DNA from: Pelecanus crispus
Taxonomy: Eukaryota > Chordata > Aves > Pelecaniformes > Pelecanidae
DNA length: 64,000 nucleotides
Direction: 5' to 3'
NCBI RefSeq assembly: GCF_030463565.1
Contig: NC_134653.1
Location: 29,015,150 to 29,079,149, forward strand
Under the pieces are notes generated by a model. That model was given only the letters and a program-made list of their open reading frames with translations. It made no database searches and was not told the origin of the DNA. Made by a program: the position numbers and the translations under genes. This document shows, piece after piece, positions 1 through 15,000 of the stretch. The stretch's first letter is position 1, and each line of letters begins with the position of its first letter.

Positions 1-3000
1 ACCTCAGATACAGACACTCATACCTCCTTCTTTGTTCCTCAACCATTCTCCATTGTTCCACATTCAGTATCACCAACCTTTCTGGACAGCAAGAAAAGAT
101 CCTCATTTAGTGTAAGAACTACTGGGTTTCTCAGCCCATTTTCACTGCACAATGGTGCCAATTTTCACTCCTTAACTTACATGGCTGAAGAGCTTTTGAT
201 ATTTATTCTTAGTTCTTCAGCAATGTCCAAATCAGACACAGGATGAAAAACTCTAGGAGTCATGCTGCGGCAGAGCCCATCCTATACACTGTTGCTTATC
301 CTCCTCCCCTTCACCACATGCCTTGTAAGGGCAGTCTTGGCTCTTGGTGTCTTTGCTTCGTTAGTTATTCAACTGAGACTGATGCAAAGGCAGAATAGCA
401 ATCTGTATTATAGAAGTGTGGGGTCGAAATGTTAGGATCATGAACTTTTAATTACTTTGCAAATCAGTCTCACCCTGGAGTTCAAAGACAGTAGCGTGTG
501 CCCATGGTAATGCACGCAGAATTCACACAGGACTGAGAAGGAATCAGAAAGTGAGAAATCAAAAGCAAGAAAAAGACACCAGGAAAGAAATCAGAGGTCA
601 AGCCTAGATTTTTTTATCCCTTGCTCACCCATCCTCATTTAACATCATTTACTCCTTATCCATCAGGGCTCCCGTAGCCATGCTGCCAGCCCTGGAAACA
701 AGGCATCCCAGCCTATAATCAGCAACGGAGCCCCTCTTCCGAAAGCTGCTCCCCGCTCCCCACTCCCCCCTCCCCCTCCCCAGGCAGTGCCAGCCACTTC
801 CACCCCGGAGAGCAGGAACGTGGGCTTGGAAAAGCAATCTGGATCTCTGGAGGACAGCAGGGGAGCACTGCTGCTTTGCCAGGATTAGCTGCCAAGTTTT
901 AAACAGCGTGAATGAAGTTTATTCACTCACTACCTGCCTCAGTAATAGAAATACGATCCTAGAGTCTTAACATCAGAGATGCAATTCCCTACCAGCTAAT
1001 GAGAGACAGGAACAGGCCAACATCAGAAGACATAGTATAAATATTTTCCTAAAACATGCATGATTTAGAAGCTATCCTTTCTAGCACTTCAGATAGGCAG
1101 CATATGCTCACCTGCAGCAAAGCAGAGCATGTGTTTTGTTCTAACCCATTTTGTTCATCCTTCCAATAATTCACCTCGTTCACTGTTAACAGTTATCCCT
1201 TGGCATCTGCAAGGACACTTCACTGACAGGTTTCTAAATGGACAGTAAAAAAAACCAAAACCAAAATAAAACCACAGGTACCCATAAAGTCCCAGTCAAC
1301 CGGCACATTCTTAATTGCTTTCAGAATGACTATACGTTTATAAAGGTATTCTGTATTCTTAAGAAGTAAGAAGCTGAAGGAGAAGCAGTGAAACTGCCTG
1401 CAATTGTTCTGAAAAATAACTATACTTTTAATGCAAATGTAATTTATTTTATTTCTAAGGAGCTTTTAAAAAAGAAAAGTTACTATATTCTTCTAGCAGC
1501 AGCCTCAGTTTGAAAGGATAAATAAAACCAACCCCTCCTCCTAAAGGCACAGTTTGTGGTGTTAATTCCATATAACACGAACAGCAAAAATCTGTGAATT
1601 TGCTTGCAGCTTCTCTTCCAGGCTAAGAAATGCTATTCTGTGCTGAGAAACGGAGCACTACAGTTGGGCATGGAAATGCCACATTATTGTACTGATACAA
1701 AGATTAAATTCCCCTATCATACAGTTCATGAACCATTCCTTAAAGTGGGGTAGCCATAACTACCATGCCTCTGAAGGCAGAAAAAGTGCTAAAGGGTTTT
1801 CTCCAGCTGTTCAGTTTTTACAGTCTGTTATACGCCCAGTGACTGCTTTAGGATGGCTCTCTTCTAAGGCTTGTTCAATTTCTCTCTATTCTTCTGAGCA
1901 TCTTTCATTATTTTCTTTCTGGCAAGAATCCTATAAAAAAAGTGAAGCTCCCTGTCCCGCAACCTTCCCTTGACAGCTCTTCAGGACTCCTACTACTTTT
2001 CTCAGCCTTTCCTAACTGAATTAGTCCTAACCTAGGTCAGAATTCTGCCGCCTTAAGAATATGTTTGGCATTAATCTCCAGAGCAGATGCATCAGTTTGT
2101 GTATTCTGTTTTGAAGACTGCAGTGTCCATTTTATCTGGAGTATGTTTATAAAGTGAGGTTTCAAAATTCAGCAGCACTTGGATAGTACAACTGCTAAAA
2201 AATATAATTCAGCTTCCTAGGCGGTGCAACCTAGTCTGACAAAGATCTCTCTCTAGGAGGTTATTCGCTAGCAAAATCCTGATCAGCAACAGTATGGTGT
2301 TATTGCTTACACAGGGAGCAAATACTTTCCTAGCTTCACCAATTCCAATTCAAAGACGCCAACTGCAAGGATTGAAGGACTGAAAATAATTTGTATTTAA
2401 TTTGCAAAAATTCTCATTGCAATAGGACCGAATTAGATGTCTGCTACCGTCTGCTACTTTCTCCTAACACAAAAGCACAGTGAGAGACGGAAATAGTGTT
2501 TGCAGAGCCTACGTAAAAGTGTTTGAGAATACTAGGATCTACGCCTTCAGTCCTGACCCACAACATCTCAAAATATTCTAGTTTTGGGTCCCCACAGGGC
2601 CACAACAACACACATCAGTGCTGCCATAAGCATTTCTAAAATCCTAGCCAGACCCAGGAAAAGGCATCAGTGTTGTCCCACCTCACACAGGTGGCACAGA
2701 ACATCCTCAAGGGAAGGTGTGAACCTGCAGCTTGTGTATTACTTAAAAAGGACATATAAAAAGTAATTAATAAAAGGAGGCATATTGTAAATAAGCTTAA
2801 GATTGACACACTGGAGCCCACACCCTCACTGGAAAAAATGTTAGGGAGTCTGTAAATTAAAAAAAAAAACCAAAACCAAAAAACCAAAAACATTTTAAAT
2901 CTCTAATCTAAGGTAACAAGTTAGAAAACGCCAAGGCAGCAAGTGTTTGTTAGCCTTTTGACCTATGCATGGCAATGACACAGCAGGGAAAAAGGTGGAA

Positions 3001-6000
3001 GGAGAGAGCGTTACCTGAAAATGAAATCACACCAAATATGAAGAGAATAGTCTAAGCAGAGCTGACCAAATGCATTGGGTCAGAAAACACACAATTCTAT
3101 CACATAAGTCAAAAGCCCCATACAATCATACTTTAAAATAGTCTAAAGGTTAATAAGTTTAAAGCCCAGAAAAAAAAAAAAAAAATCAAAAAAATCCTTT
3201 ACATATCTAAATGTTACACTTTCCAAACTAACTTTTCTCTAATCATAGGAGATGCTCCGTAGCCTTCATCAGATGGAAGTAACTCCTTCCAAAGTAGAAT
3301 AATTTTCTAAAGTCCATTCTTTCTCTAAACATAAGGCAGAACAACATTCATCAAGCACAGCGCACGCCGTTCAGTTCACTTAAAGGGTACAACCATGTGA
3401 GTAACCTGAGAGGAAGAAGGCTACAAAGCTGTAGACTCAACCACAATGGCTCCAGCTACCGCTTGCATATGTGTTTATCAATGACTTCAGACCACTCAAT
3501 GTCACTGAAAAATATATTCTGTAATAAATACAAATATACTGTAAGGACAATTAAACGGCAAAGTTCTCCTTTGTGCCAGTAACTATGGACCAAGGTCTCT
3601 GCTACTAGCACAAAAATGATTCCTCCCCCACATGGCTCTGGACAATGAAAGCTGCACCTTGAGACAATATGGGCACAATCACAACACTCCTCTACAGAAC
3701 ATCCTGTAAGTACATGAGTTCATTTAAGCCCGTCCAACCCTCGAACACTTTTCAAACCACTTTCGAAAAGGGCAGGAAAGGAGCAAGGAAAAACAGGTTT
3801 TCTACACACAGAAACCCATTCCTTCTCCCCTCCATTGTATTGTGGGATATCACCTGCCAGAAGCCCTAAAGAGCACTTGGGCCCTTTTAAGCAACTTTCC
3901 CTTTGTTTTTGATGACTTCAGGCGAGGTTGCTCAGCAGCAAGGAGGGACCAGCATGCACCTGAACAAGGATGAGGAGACATCCGTCTCAGTTACGGAGCA
4001 TTAACGATGATGCTGCTGTGACACATGACCACAAGCAGGAGGAAGCCACCTCTATGAGAACAGGCTCACTCGTTTGCAAAAGAGGTGTCAATGCAATCAG
4101 AGTCACTGCCACAAAACCACATTTTACACTCCCAAAGCCCTTTCCAGAGATGCGAGTTCAAGTAACCAAGTAAATACGAGGAAAAAAACCACAGTGGCTT
4201 CAAGATGACATTTTACTTTGCAGCTGGGGAAGCATGAACACGTGACATGCTAATTTCCCAGATCATGGATGGCAACTTAGTGCATGGTAGCTCACACTCT
4301 TTCATTTAGGTGGTCGTAATGCAACAGTTTATCCGTGGGAAAGCCTGCAAAGTAGAAGCAGCTGTGAAGTGCAGGGACATGTCAACAGCAGCCACCAGGC
4401 CTGTAAAACTGATCTTAAACCAGCAACAGTAAAGAAATTATAGAAATTAAAAACCTTGCTTTACAAAGCCAAAAAAGCAGTAAGTTGGTTTTTTTTTTTC
4501 TTAATTTGACTTGCAGTTTCATCTTTGTATTAGACACTGATTGTTATTAACTTTGATGTTAAGCAGTGATAAGGAGCAAAATGACCCTCTCCTTTCTGTC
4601 TACTATATTTTTAACTGAAATTTCAGTACTGGGTAACTTGGAATGGGAAGGGGCATACTTCAAAACTTCTCAAGGACTTTCTTTCAAAGGAAGCTCTACT
4701 CACAGCCTTGAAGAGGTGTACCAGTTTTCAAACTACAATACACTGTCTGTTGACCGAGATATTCGAAAGTTAAACTTCAGATTGCGATGACGTTCCTGTT
4801 TGAGCCACAACCTTGGTACTACTTACCGCTCACTCCTAAGTGTCAAGTGTAGAGCTGGTTCTTTAATCTTAATAAGGGGTTTTCCTGATACACTTTCTAT
4901 CTAGGTTGTGCAAACATCCCAAAAAGTTTCCAGAAGTTACTGAATCTAAACTCAAAGCAACATGTGAATTCTACATGAACAGTAAAGCCTCAAAAAACCC
5001 CAAACACTTGGGGGAATTTCTCCCCCCGCCGCCCCAGAAAAGGTTGCAGCGCTGGTTAAAAATCTCATGCATCTACCACCGCTGCTTGTATTGTGTTTCT
5101 TTTGGTTTCTGTAACTCTTTTGGACTAGCAATAGTACCACATTTCAGAGGTGGGACAGAGGGAAATTTAGTAAAGCACCGCCTTAGATCATTAGGACCAA
5201 CCTTCTGCTACAACTCTACCAAAACCAAACAAAAGCTAAGCTGTGATTGTTGGATAAATCCTTCTCAGAGACAGAAGCATTGAGTTATTTCCATGCTTCA
5301 TAAATTTTCCTGTCTCACAAGGATATTCCATAATATGTACAGAGAAGGAAAACTACCTTTGTTAACAATTTGGAGGAGGGAGCTAAAGAAAAATGAAGTC
5401 ACAATCACATCCACCCATCAAGTGCAAGCACTGAAATCGCACTCCAGCAGCCACACAGCTCAGACAACGACTTCACATCAGCATTAGCAGAATGCATACA
5501 AACACCAAATTCCTGAAGATACCACACAGCTGCTTCACTTTCTGAACAGGTCTTCCCTTAAAATTAACTGTGAAAAAGTGATGTTTAGATGCCACAGGTA
5601 GATTTTTTTTTTTTTTTTTTTTCCTTCTGGAAGAAGCAGTATCAAAATCTTTCCCTACTTTTGTATGTTAGTAAAGTTCTGTTCACTGGCGTATTTTAGA
5701 AACTCTCACTGCTACATTAGTATGTGACAGATCTCTATTTCCCTGCTGAATTTCTGTAGCAAGAGAAGCCTTGCTCTTTGAGCAAACTATTTACATCAAA
5801 TAGACAATCAAGCACTTTCCTCCTGTGGTTGCTTCCCGGCACTATTTAGCTATGTGGGCAGTGACATAATTGATTTCACTCGCTGAACTAGAAAAGGCTG
5901 TACCAACAAAGAAGTGCATCTATAGCAGGAATGTCTAAACCCACAAACCTTTTCCACTGTAGGCCATGCATTAAAACAAATTATCGTCACTGAAAGACAG

Positions 6001-9000
6001 AATTTTTTACAAAGTGAAAACATTCGAATTAATACACGAAAAATCTGCTACTTCAATAACGGAGTTCCAAATAAGCGTACGAGAAGAGAATTCTGGTTAC
6101 GAGATCATCATGTAACGTGAAGCGTACAGAACTGCACAACAAAAACTAAGCACAGCAGAGCAGAATACAGAAATCTGCCTGAACTATCGGCATCCACACG
6201 GAAAAGCTCTACCAAAAAAACCCAGAGCATTGCTGTCCCAGTCGGCCATGACAAGGTTTCTCTGGGATGGAACATCAGCAATAAGGCAGTCCACGCAAGA
6301 TCCACAACAGATTGCTGAGAGGATAAAGCAGAAGAGAAACAAAGCAGAGAAAGGAGGAAAAGAGAAGTCGACCGCAAAAGCTGGTCTGAGGAAACACTTT
6401 AATACAACACACACACTTCCTCCTGCGGCACAATTAACGCAAAGGTTGAAACCACAACCAGGCCTTTCTAAGCCACCAAAACCAGTGAATCTGAAGCGGC
6501 AAAAAATCCCACATCTGTCTGTGAGAGGACATGCAGTGGAGCTGCGACAGCCCACCTCCCGGGCTGCAGGCGCCCTAGAAGGCCTGGAGTCAGCGACGGT
6601 GTGCCCGGTAAGCTGCCGAGGCACAGAAAGCTGAGACCAGGTTAAAAACTTAGCTGACAGCCGAACCATCACCTATCTTTTAAGATTCCTGCCTGAGTTT
6701 GGTCAGGGTTTCATGCAAGTCAAACCATCTGAGTGGAACAATTCGTTTTAATAAATTGGCAAATTGCACCTAAAACTTTCTTCCATAATTTCTGATCAGC
6801 TCCCACTGAGAGCCTAACCTCAAGTTTTCAGTTCTTCTTTAAACCACAAACCATGACTACAACCTGCTCTTCCTCTAGGGTGTCTGAGAGACACTTCTGT
6901 GCCTTCTGAGGGGGCCCGTGACAGCTCCCACCTAAGGGGACCTCAGGTCTGACCCTCCGCGGGCGCCCCTGAGCTCCCAGAGACAGCGGGAGAGGGCTTC
7001 ACGATAACTGCATTTTGCTCAAATTCTATTTCAGCGCATCTGTCTCTTCTACAAGGTGTCTGTAGCGAGGCTCAAACAAGGAGCTAAGATGCAGTAACTG
7101 GACTACCCCCAAGCTGCAGAAACTAGAAAGGAAACCGAGTGGTTCCTCCCGCAAGTAAGTATTTAAGCAGTATTTTTGCAACATAAAACCACTCTGATGA
7201 CTGCAAATCCAAAAGGCACCCAAGAGTAAACAGAGGGAAAGCAATTTTGTTGTGTGAGGAGGAACTTCTGCTCCAGTTAAAAAGAATACATACTGGAGTG
7301 ATCTGAAGCTGCCTATAAATATTCGAGAACATCAAAGCCGGTCCTGTTAAATTAAAAATGCTGTCACACAGATAGGAACTAGCCTCTAGCACTGCCAGCT
7401 TCAACATGTGAGCCTCTGATCTGAGAGGCAGAGGCTGAGCTCTTCAAGAAATTTTATTCACCATAAGGGAAAAAAAAAAAAGCAAACCCGCAGTTGAGAG
7501 TTTAATAAGGATATTAAATACCTTACGAGTGAGCTAATTAGAGCTTAACTCTTTCAGGACACTTCAGCCCTTTTACTGACAAGGACGGTAGTTTCTTCCC
7601 ATACTACTTCCACAGCTGGGATGTCTTCAGGCTCCAGGAACGTTCCTATCCAAGCCCCTGAAACAAATGCTTATGCAGTCTTCAGAAACAGAGATTTTGC
7701 TGGTTTCGTCTTGGTGTAACTTTAATTTAACCATACTGCATATATCACACATACACACACACGTGTTGCGTACATTTTGGCTGACTATTCCACATCAGGG
7801 ATCTAGGTTTAATACTAAAGCTGTCCCGAGAGATTTCAAATCGTCTTCATCTTCCCATAGTTGCCTGAAGATAACAAGAGGGGTAGACAAAAGGAGACCA
7901 GATCACTTGCTTAACTTCTGTTATTTGAGGAGGTTCAGCTCCCGGTGGCAACTGAATATAAACAAGATACGCATGGTTGAGAAATTTATCCCAGTCTGCA
8001 ACTGCAACCCTGTTATTTCACTACAGAAAAATCTCTGTAAATTCCCAGTATCAAAACCTACAGAGATTATCACTGAAAGTTACAGATGTGGTGGGGGAGG
8101 AGGAACTCTGGCAGGAGGGCTTTCTCAAGTAGAAGAGCGAAAAACCCAAATAAGATCACACCTTGAGAGCTCTTTTGCATTAACTACTCCGCAATGTCTT
8201 TTCCTCAGACACAGTTTTGGGATGCAAAAGATAGCATCTTTTAAACAGGCAAAACACTGCCAGCTAGCAGATTGGGGATACCTTGCCTCTGAGCAAAAAG
8301 AAGTCTCCAGCCCTTGGCTCCTATTAAGTACTGAACTCAGTAGCATCTCCTGGCTCTGTTTCATGGGCTCATTTCTCGCTCCCAGCCTTGCTACACATCA
8401 TTCAGGACATCTGCCAGCTTGGCATCCAGACCATAAAGCATTCATCTCCCCTTTATCCTCACAGCATGCGAGACAGTATCTACTCTAAAGGGCTTCTAAA
8501 TAAATACAAAACAGGTTTGAGAAAGTGTGCTGGACCCTTGCAAAATACAACACTGCAATGGGAACAAATACATTTTCCTGTTATAGCATATGCACCCTTT
8601 AGAGACTGCCTTAGAAGAAATCCCCATCTGCCCAAGAAAAGGGCAGCAATGGCTACACTACATATCCTAACCTCTATCCTCATCTCCAAAGCCAGCAAGG
8701 ACAGGTAAAACTTCAGTGCAGCAAGAACAGACAGCGTTAGCGTGCACAACTGGCACTCTCTCTATATAATATTGATTGTTTATCTATGAGATACAGATAT
8801 TATTGTTGTTGTTGTTGTTACTAAGGTAAAACCTATCAAGGCTCAATTGTGAGTGCCACCATTTAGCCAGGCCCAAACAAGAAGTCTATAAATCTTCAAG
8901 GGCAGTCTCTGCAGGGGAGAAAAAAAAAAAAAAAAAAAAAAAATCACAGCCTTTAAAAGAGGTTCTTCTCCATGAACTACAGAGTTTCAGAACTGACCCA

Positions 9001-12000
9001 TCAGTGTATAAAACCGAACAGAATACCTTCTACAATTCCAAATCACTCCTCCAAATCCACTTTTCTTAATCTGTCATCAAAGTGGACTGTTTAAGGCTGG
9101 GAACTTTTAGTTCCAAAGGTGAACTCAATGGAAAGTTTGGTTAGAGTCTCTTCTGCTTGCGGGGGGATGGATAAAGAGAGAAATAGAGGAGAAGGATTTT
9201 TCCCACCCACACTTAATACACTTTTTATTGTTGGTTTTTTTTTTTTTTAAAGCAGGCAAGAATCAAAAGCCTCAAAGTAGCAAAACAGATCTTGGCACAA
9301 ACTAGGGTCTTTCCTGAATTAAAAGCAATTTTTCAAACACTACAATCAGAAGCATTTGAAAGTTGCTTACCAAGCACATGCAATAAATTCACAGTAGGAG
9401 GCACGTACTTGCAACATGCATGCCTGTACAGCTAATTAAACAGTTGTCCTCAAAACATGACTGCAGACTCTAAAATATGCCCCTCAGTTTTTTGTCAGGC
9501 CAGTCACCTCCTCACTGATTCTTCAGTTTGCTTTACTTCTGAAAATGATGCAAAATAATAAAACAGCTTCAGCTCAAGAAAACCAACAGAAAGCTTAAGC
9601 TGGCCAGCAGCTTTAGAAACCAACTAAAATCCTTACATTAATGCACAGAATAACATGGGTCTGGGAAGTCTAAAGAGTCTGCATATATTAAGCTACATAT
9701 TTAAGGGTGTACTTGTGTCTGGAACATAACAGGCACCTAATCAACCTTTGTAAACTGGCTTTTCATCTTAAAGCCAAGTGCAACAACAAAAGTCTTTTAA
9801 AGCAGCATGAAAAGGAAATTAAAAAAAATGAATGAAAGCAATTCGTCACTGTGAAGAGGACACCCTAAGCCACCAGAACCCTATTTTCCTGAGCACTACT
9901 ACTCAATCCTAACATAAGCATAGCTCCACCAATGGGATAAGTGCAGTGAAGTGCAATTTTTGGTAGTCTCTACCGGGTATGTTTAAGATCACGCTCCCCT
10001 GGTCACCTCTGGTTAGAGTGTCAAGCAGTCAAGAAAAAAGCAGATTTTTTTTTTTTTTTTTAACATGAATCTTCTGTTGCTGTTGTAACAATTTCCAAAC
10101 ATGTCTTTGTTTAAAAACAATCTCTTTTTCCTTTGCCAATCTCCTTTAATGTGAAGGGCTCTCCCTTCAAGCCAGGAAACATGAGAAATAAGGCCAAGCA
10201 TTCAACTTGCATTCATTCTCTTTTCATATGTAGGCACCACAAGCTCTGGTCTGACCGCATTTGAATACTGAAGTGCAGATGCCCAAAAGAAGACATAGTA
10301 TATACAAGTTAATATTTAACACTTCCTAAATTGAGCACTTCTAATGTATTAAGTGTATTAATGCAAATACATGTACCACTTACATAACTGGGTAGAACAT
10401 ACAGCAGATTACTGCCTCCAGATCTTACCTTTCCTTAACCAGTAAGATGCTGGCCTCTTGAAAGCATTCACACTTTGAAAAACTATGTTTATGAAAGTTA
10501 TTTTGGTCCAGAAGGGCCTCACTTTGAAATCCCAAAACAAGGACTAGAAGACTGTAATAAAAAAACAGGGAGCATTTTTAAATACACGCTCCACCACAAG
10601 ATGGTATAAACTGGAAGAAAATTACTATGTATGCTAATCAATGGTTTTATACAACTACTCAAGACTTTCCTATAAGATCTGCTTGCAGCAAAGCTGCCTC
10701 CGTTTCTTTCTCACCAAGTTATGCCACACCAAATCATGACCTCTGCATGCTTCACCTGGAGTCATTTCAGAAGCCCTTCACTAGGCAAAGCAATTAAAAC
10801 TAAGTTACCCTGTCCCATAATCACATCCACCAGTGGAGTGCGCAGGGAGAGCAAGTGCCAATTCTATCCATGGGGCACGGCTGGCCACAAGTGCTGGTAA
10901 CACTATGAAGCAGGCTGTAATTATATCTAAACCATTATAGTCACATAGATCCAGTCTCAACATAAATATATATAAATTAAAAAAAGTTCTCCAAATGGCT
11001 CCATGTTTAACAATTTTTGAGTGCCACTCCTCTCTGGGATTTTTTCCTGGTTCCACCTCCCGAAGAAGCAATAGGAGTACACAGAAAAGGAAGTGGTCAG
11101 CATCCTGCCAGCAAGGGCAAGGTTTTCAACACTACAGACCTTAAACGTCTGTGCGGAGGTTTAACTAAACTTATGGACTACGCAGAAAAGTTACCTGAAC
11201 CCCCACAAACTATTTTCTCCCCACTCGATTCCCCACCTTCATTTGGAAGTGAACAGAAATTACACTGGATGGCCTGAGTACAAGACCCAGTGCTGTAAGC
11301 TTTCTGCTTCTACTTACTTTCTTAACCTACTTCATTATTATTCTTCTAAATAGGTCACAATAGCGGATTTTGCTCTTTCCATTGTACCTTCTCCTCCATA
11401 CTTACATATCTTTTACCTCATTTTCTTATCCTGTGCCTCCCACCTTCTCCTCAAGAGACCGTCTCAGTCTTGCGTGCTGACAAGGCTCTGGTAGAAGGAT
11501 TCTGGTATTGCCGCAACTGTGTGCAAATACCACAGACACTGGAGCTTCCTCCAAAACCAGTAACTCATCATTGAATTTGGTACCTTATCTTTTGAACAGC
11601 CCTCTCCCCCATAGTAATGCCTAGAAATTATTGCCTTAGACTCATTCAGAAACAGTTTGCACAGGTGCCCTTAACTCTCCATTAATACATTATAATCTAT
11701 TGTAACAGTCTAAAGCTTGAAAGTCCAGAGTTTCTAACTAGGTAAATATGATTTACTAGCCCTTAAAATTCCATGATAATTTTGGGTTCATATTAACTAT
11801 TTTCGTAAGGTGCTTCTTCTTCCAGATGATATGAAAGAAGACGTGAAACTGTCCAGAGGAAGGAGAGAGAAGGATGTTCTTGCAGAAGGTTTAAGCAGCC
11901 AAGTGCCCCTTCTCACCATGATCTCTGACCCCCTCCTCTTAAATTCTCTTACAGTGTGGCAGTGTACCTTAACAGGATGGCACAAGTACAGGATTCTTAA

Positions 12001-15000
12001 AGCAGAGCACTACAGCTGCAAGTAGACATCACACAACAGCCGGCAGCTAGCACAGAAGGAGTTACCAAGTCGTTTCACCACCATTCTAAGAGACGTCTTG
12101 GATATTGCAATATTGAAGAACTAATAAAAAATAAGGATCCTTATTTACGATACTGCATTCGGAAGCCAATGAGAACAGGCAACTTCTTGTGAACAAAAGC
12201 AGTAATGATGAACTGGGCTGGAGTTCACTGTGAAGACAGTGCCCAGTGTCAAGACAAAACAGTAGAAGAGGATGAATGACCTACACCAAATGCTTTGATG
12301 GGCTGTCTTCAACTCTCCTGGGGTACTACCCCACACACACCACAGTACACGATGGACTAAAGCATGACTGAAACTTAAAAAAAAAGGAGGGGAGGAACAG
12401 AGGGAGGGATAGAAACTGGGAAACAGCTAGATTAATTTAATCTGAGATCAAGCCCAGGACAATACCTCTGCTGCAAGCAAGCTGCTTATGCATTACACAC
12501 TCTACAAAGGCTGTCCCAGTACAATAACTGTGCTTACCTTAACGATCTCTTATTTTAAATGTGAATTACACTTCCTTTATCATCTTGGCCTCTTCCTGTA
12601 GAGGACCCAGACCTGCAGTCACCTGTTGCACTCCCATGAAAAACACCTTCCTTTCACAGCACGGAAAGCTCAACCAGTAGCAATACAGTAGGGGATCCCT
12701 GAAAGAAGCCAGGCAACTCTGGCCATGGGCAGTCTTCATTATTCTGTCAGAAACTCCTGAAGAACGAGCACCCATCGAGCTCAGATCAGGCACAGCACAC
12801 TGCAGAAACTATAGAAGAGGAGCCTGCTGTCCTGCCACAAGGACTAAACCTGCATTTTTCATCTTTCTTTCACCTATCAACTCTCTCCCATAACAGAGAG
12901 GACTGACAAACCCCGACTCACAGAAAAAGTTGAAACCTCCAGTTCAGGTTTCAAAACCTGCACATATGCTTTAAAGAACTGAGGTTTCAGAAAATGCACA
13001 ACCAAAACTTGTAAAACATTTTGCTATTCCATGCACATATCAAGGCTGTAGTATAGAAGAGTCTTGTTCCTACCAGCTGGATAGTTAAGTCTTAATACAA
13101 TGATAACCCGAAAACAAAAGAAAACCTGAAGCTTAGATTAGACAAGGTTTCTGGTCCACAAAGCAGCAAAGCAAGCGTAGAAATTACTCACTGTTCTGAC
13201 TACGTAACAACAGACACACACCTGATGCTGTTATAACCAAAAAGGAGCCATCAGTGACTTACCGCTATTAAAATAAATAAATAAATAAAAATAAAACAGG
13301 AAATAAGCACTATGAAAGCTCAGGATTTTTTTTTTTTTTTTTTAAGACAGCAGCAATTAAGTCTGTTCCATTCGTGATTCAGCCTTGTTATCTGTTTAAC
13401 ACAAACACCTTAACTTTTGGCAGGCCTTCAAAATGGTGATGGGACTCACTGTTCTGTCTGACCCAAGTTCAGATGAGAGGCTCAAGCAGGACAGGGCTGA
13501 GACTGAAGAGCTGAAGATGGACATCTCAAAGATGACTATTCCCACTTGCCTCACCACATTTGCCAGTTGTGAGCATCTGTTCATAACATCAAAGACTGAA
13601 GATCAGAGAAGACAAAATCTATAACCTAGTCCCACTTCTCATACAAGACAGAACAGATACGTTCCGGGTCTCCTGTCTTTGTACCAAAACAGAGAAGCAT
13701 AGTAAATGCTGAACAGCCCCTCTCCTCATCCCATCCTTAGCATCCACAGGGTGTGAGCTCTTTGTTTTCCCTCAGAATGAAAGTGCCATGTTCCAATGGC
13801 AGCTCAACTGCAGGATACCTCACTCCAAGGACACAGCGACAAAGCAAACCTGAAGCCCCCAAAACTGGTACTAGAAACTCAGTTTTACCAGAGAAATGTG
13901 TTATCCCTGATGTCCTCAGGATCATTACTGTAAGCCACAGCTTTATAGTTAAGGTGTGGAAACTAACACAAACCCAATCGCAGGTGTCTTCATATTCTAA
14001 GAGGATAACTAGCAAAGAAAACATCCAACAAGACAGTGACTCAAAGCCACAAATAATTCCACTTCCTCAATTTGAATGGCCTTCAGGCACTCAGCTCAAG
14101 CAAGAAGAAACTTAACCCGCCTGTTCACAAAACAACAAAAAACCCCCGAAAATACACATTTTTGTTTTCCATTCTCAAAGGACGCGAACATTCTCTTAAC
14201 TCAGCCACCTCTGATCACTGCCAGACCTCTATATATCTGCACAGTTGTTTCAATTCACTGCTTTCAATGCTGTTAAAAACTCTGCCAATGCTTCAGAGTG
14301 CAAAGCCTACCTGACGGAAGTTTACAGTCTTTAGCAACTTTTGCATTGTGAGAAAACAGAGGAAAGGTTCAAAGCTATTGAAGCAAGTAAGGGGTGGGAG
14401 GGAGACAGAAGGAAGGAACACAGGCATGCGGTCTTGCGCTCCAGTTCTAAGCCTCCCCCACCTACTGCAGGAGAAAGAAGATGGGCAATAGCATCGCTAC
14501 AAGGAACTGCTGTGCACGAAGTTGGGAAGTGTCCCACTTCCGTTTTCTTCCTGGAGCTTAAAGCACCAAGTTATGCTTGTTCTTCCCAAACTGTTACCTT
14601 TTGAGCACAAAAACCATATGCAACTGGAGATTATTCTGTAACCTATGCATCGCTCCAGTTCAACAGCTACATAAAGTTCATTATTCCCCTGCTGAGGCTT
14701 CCAAGCAGAAACAAACCAACCAAAGCCCAAACGTTTATCGCACAAGAAAAAACAGCCATAATATTCCTAAATCTCTCCTCCATGCTGCTTCTCTTCAAAA
14801 TTGTATATATTGTTAACCCACCTACATTACTGTATTCAGCAGTGCACCTAAGACAGGAGTAGCAAAAAGAAACCCTAAGAGAAAGAATTAACAATGTCTA
14901 TCATTTAAAGTTTTTGACATGTCAGAGTTTTTAATGCAATTTAAAACAAATGTTAAATTCGATCCTCTTTTCCCAGCACCTCACCTGAGCCGTACCATCA

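Noticed and set aside
6108-6672. Overlapping open frames (162 codons minus, 134 codons plus) in ZNRF3 intron 1
   Set aside because: No recognised domain, no repeat or pseudogene signature, and overlapping on both strands; treated as chance.
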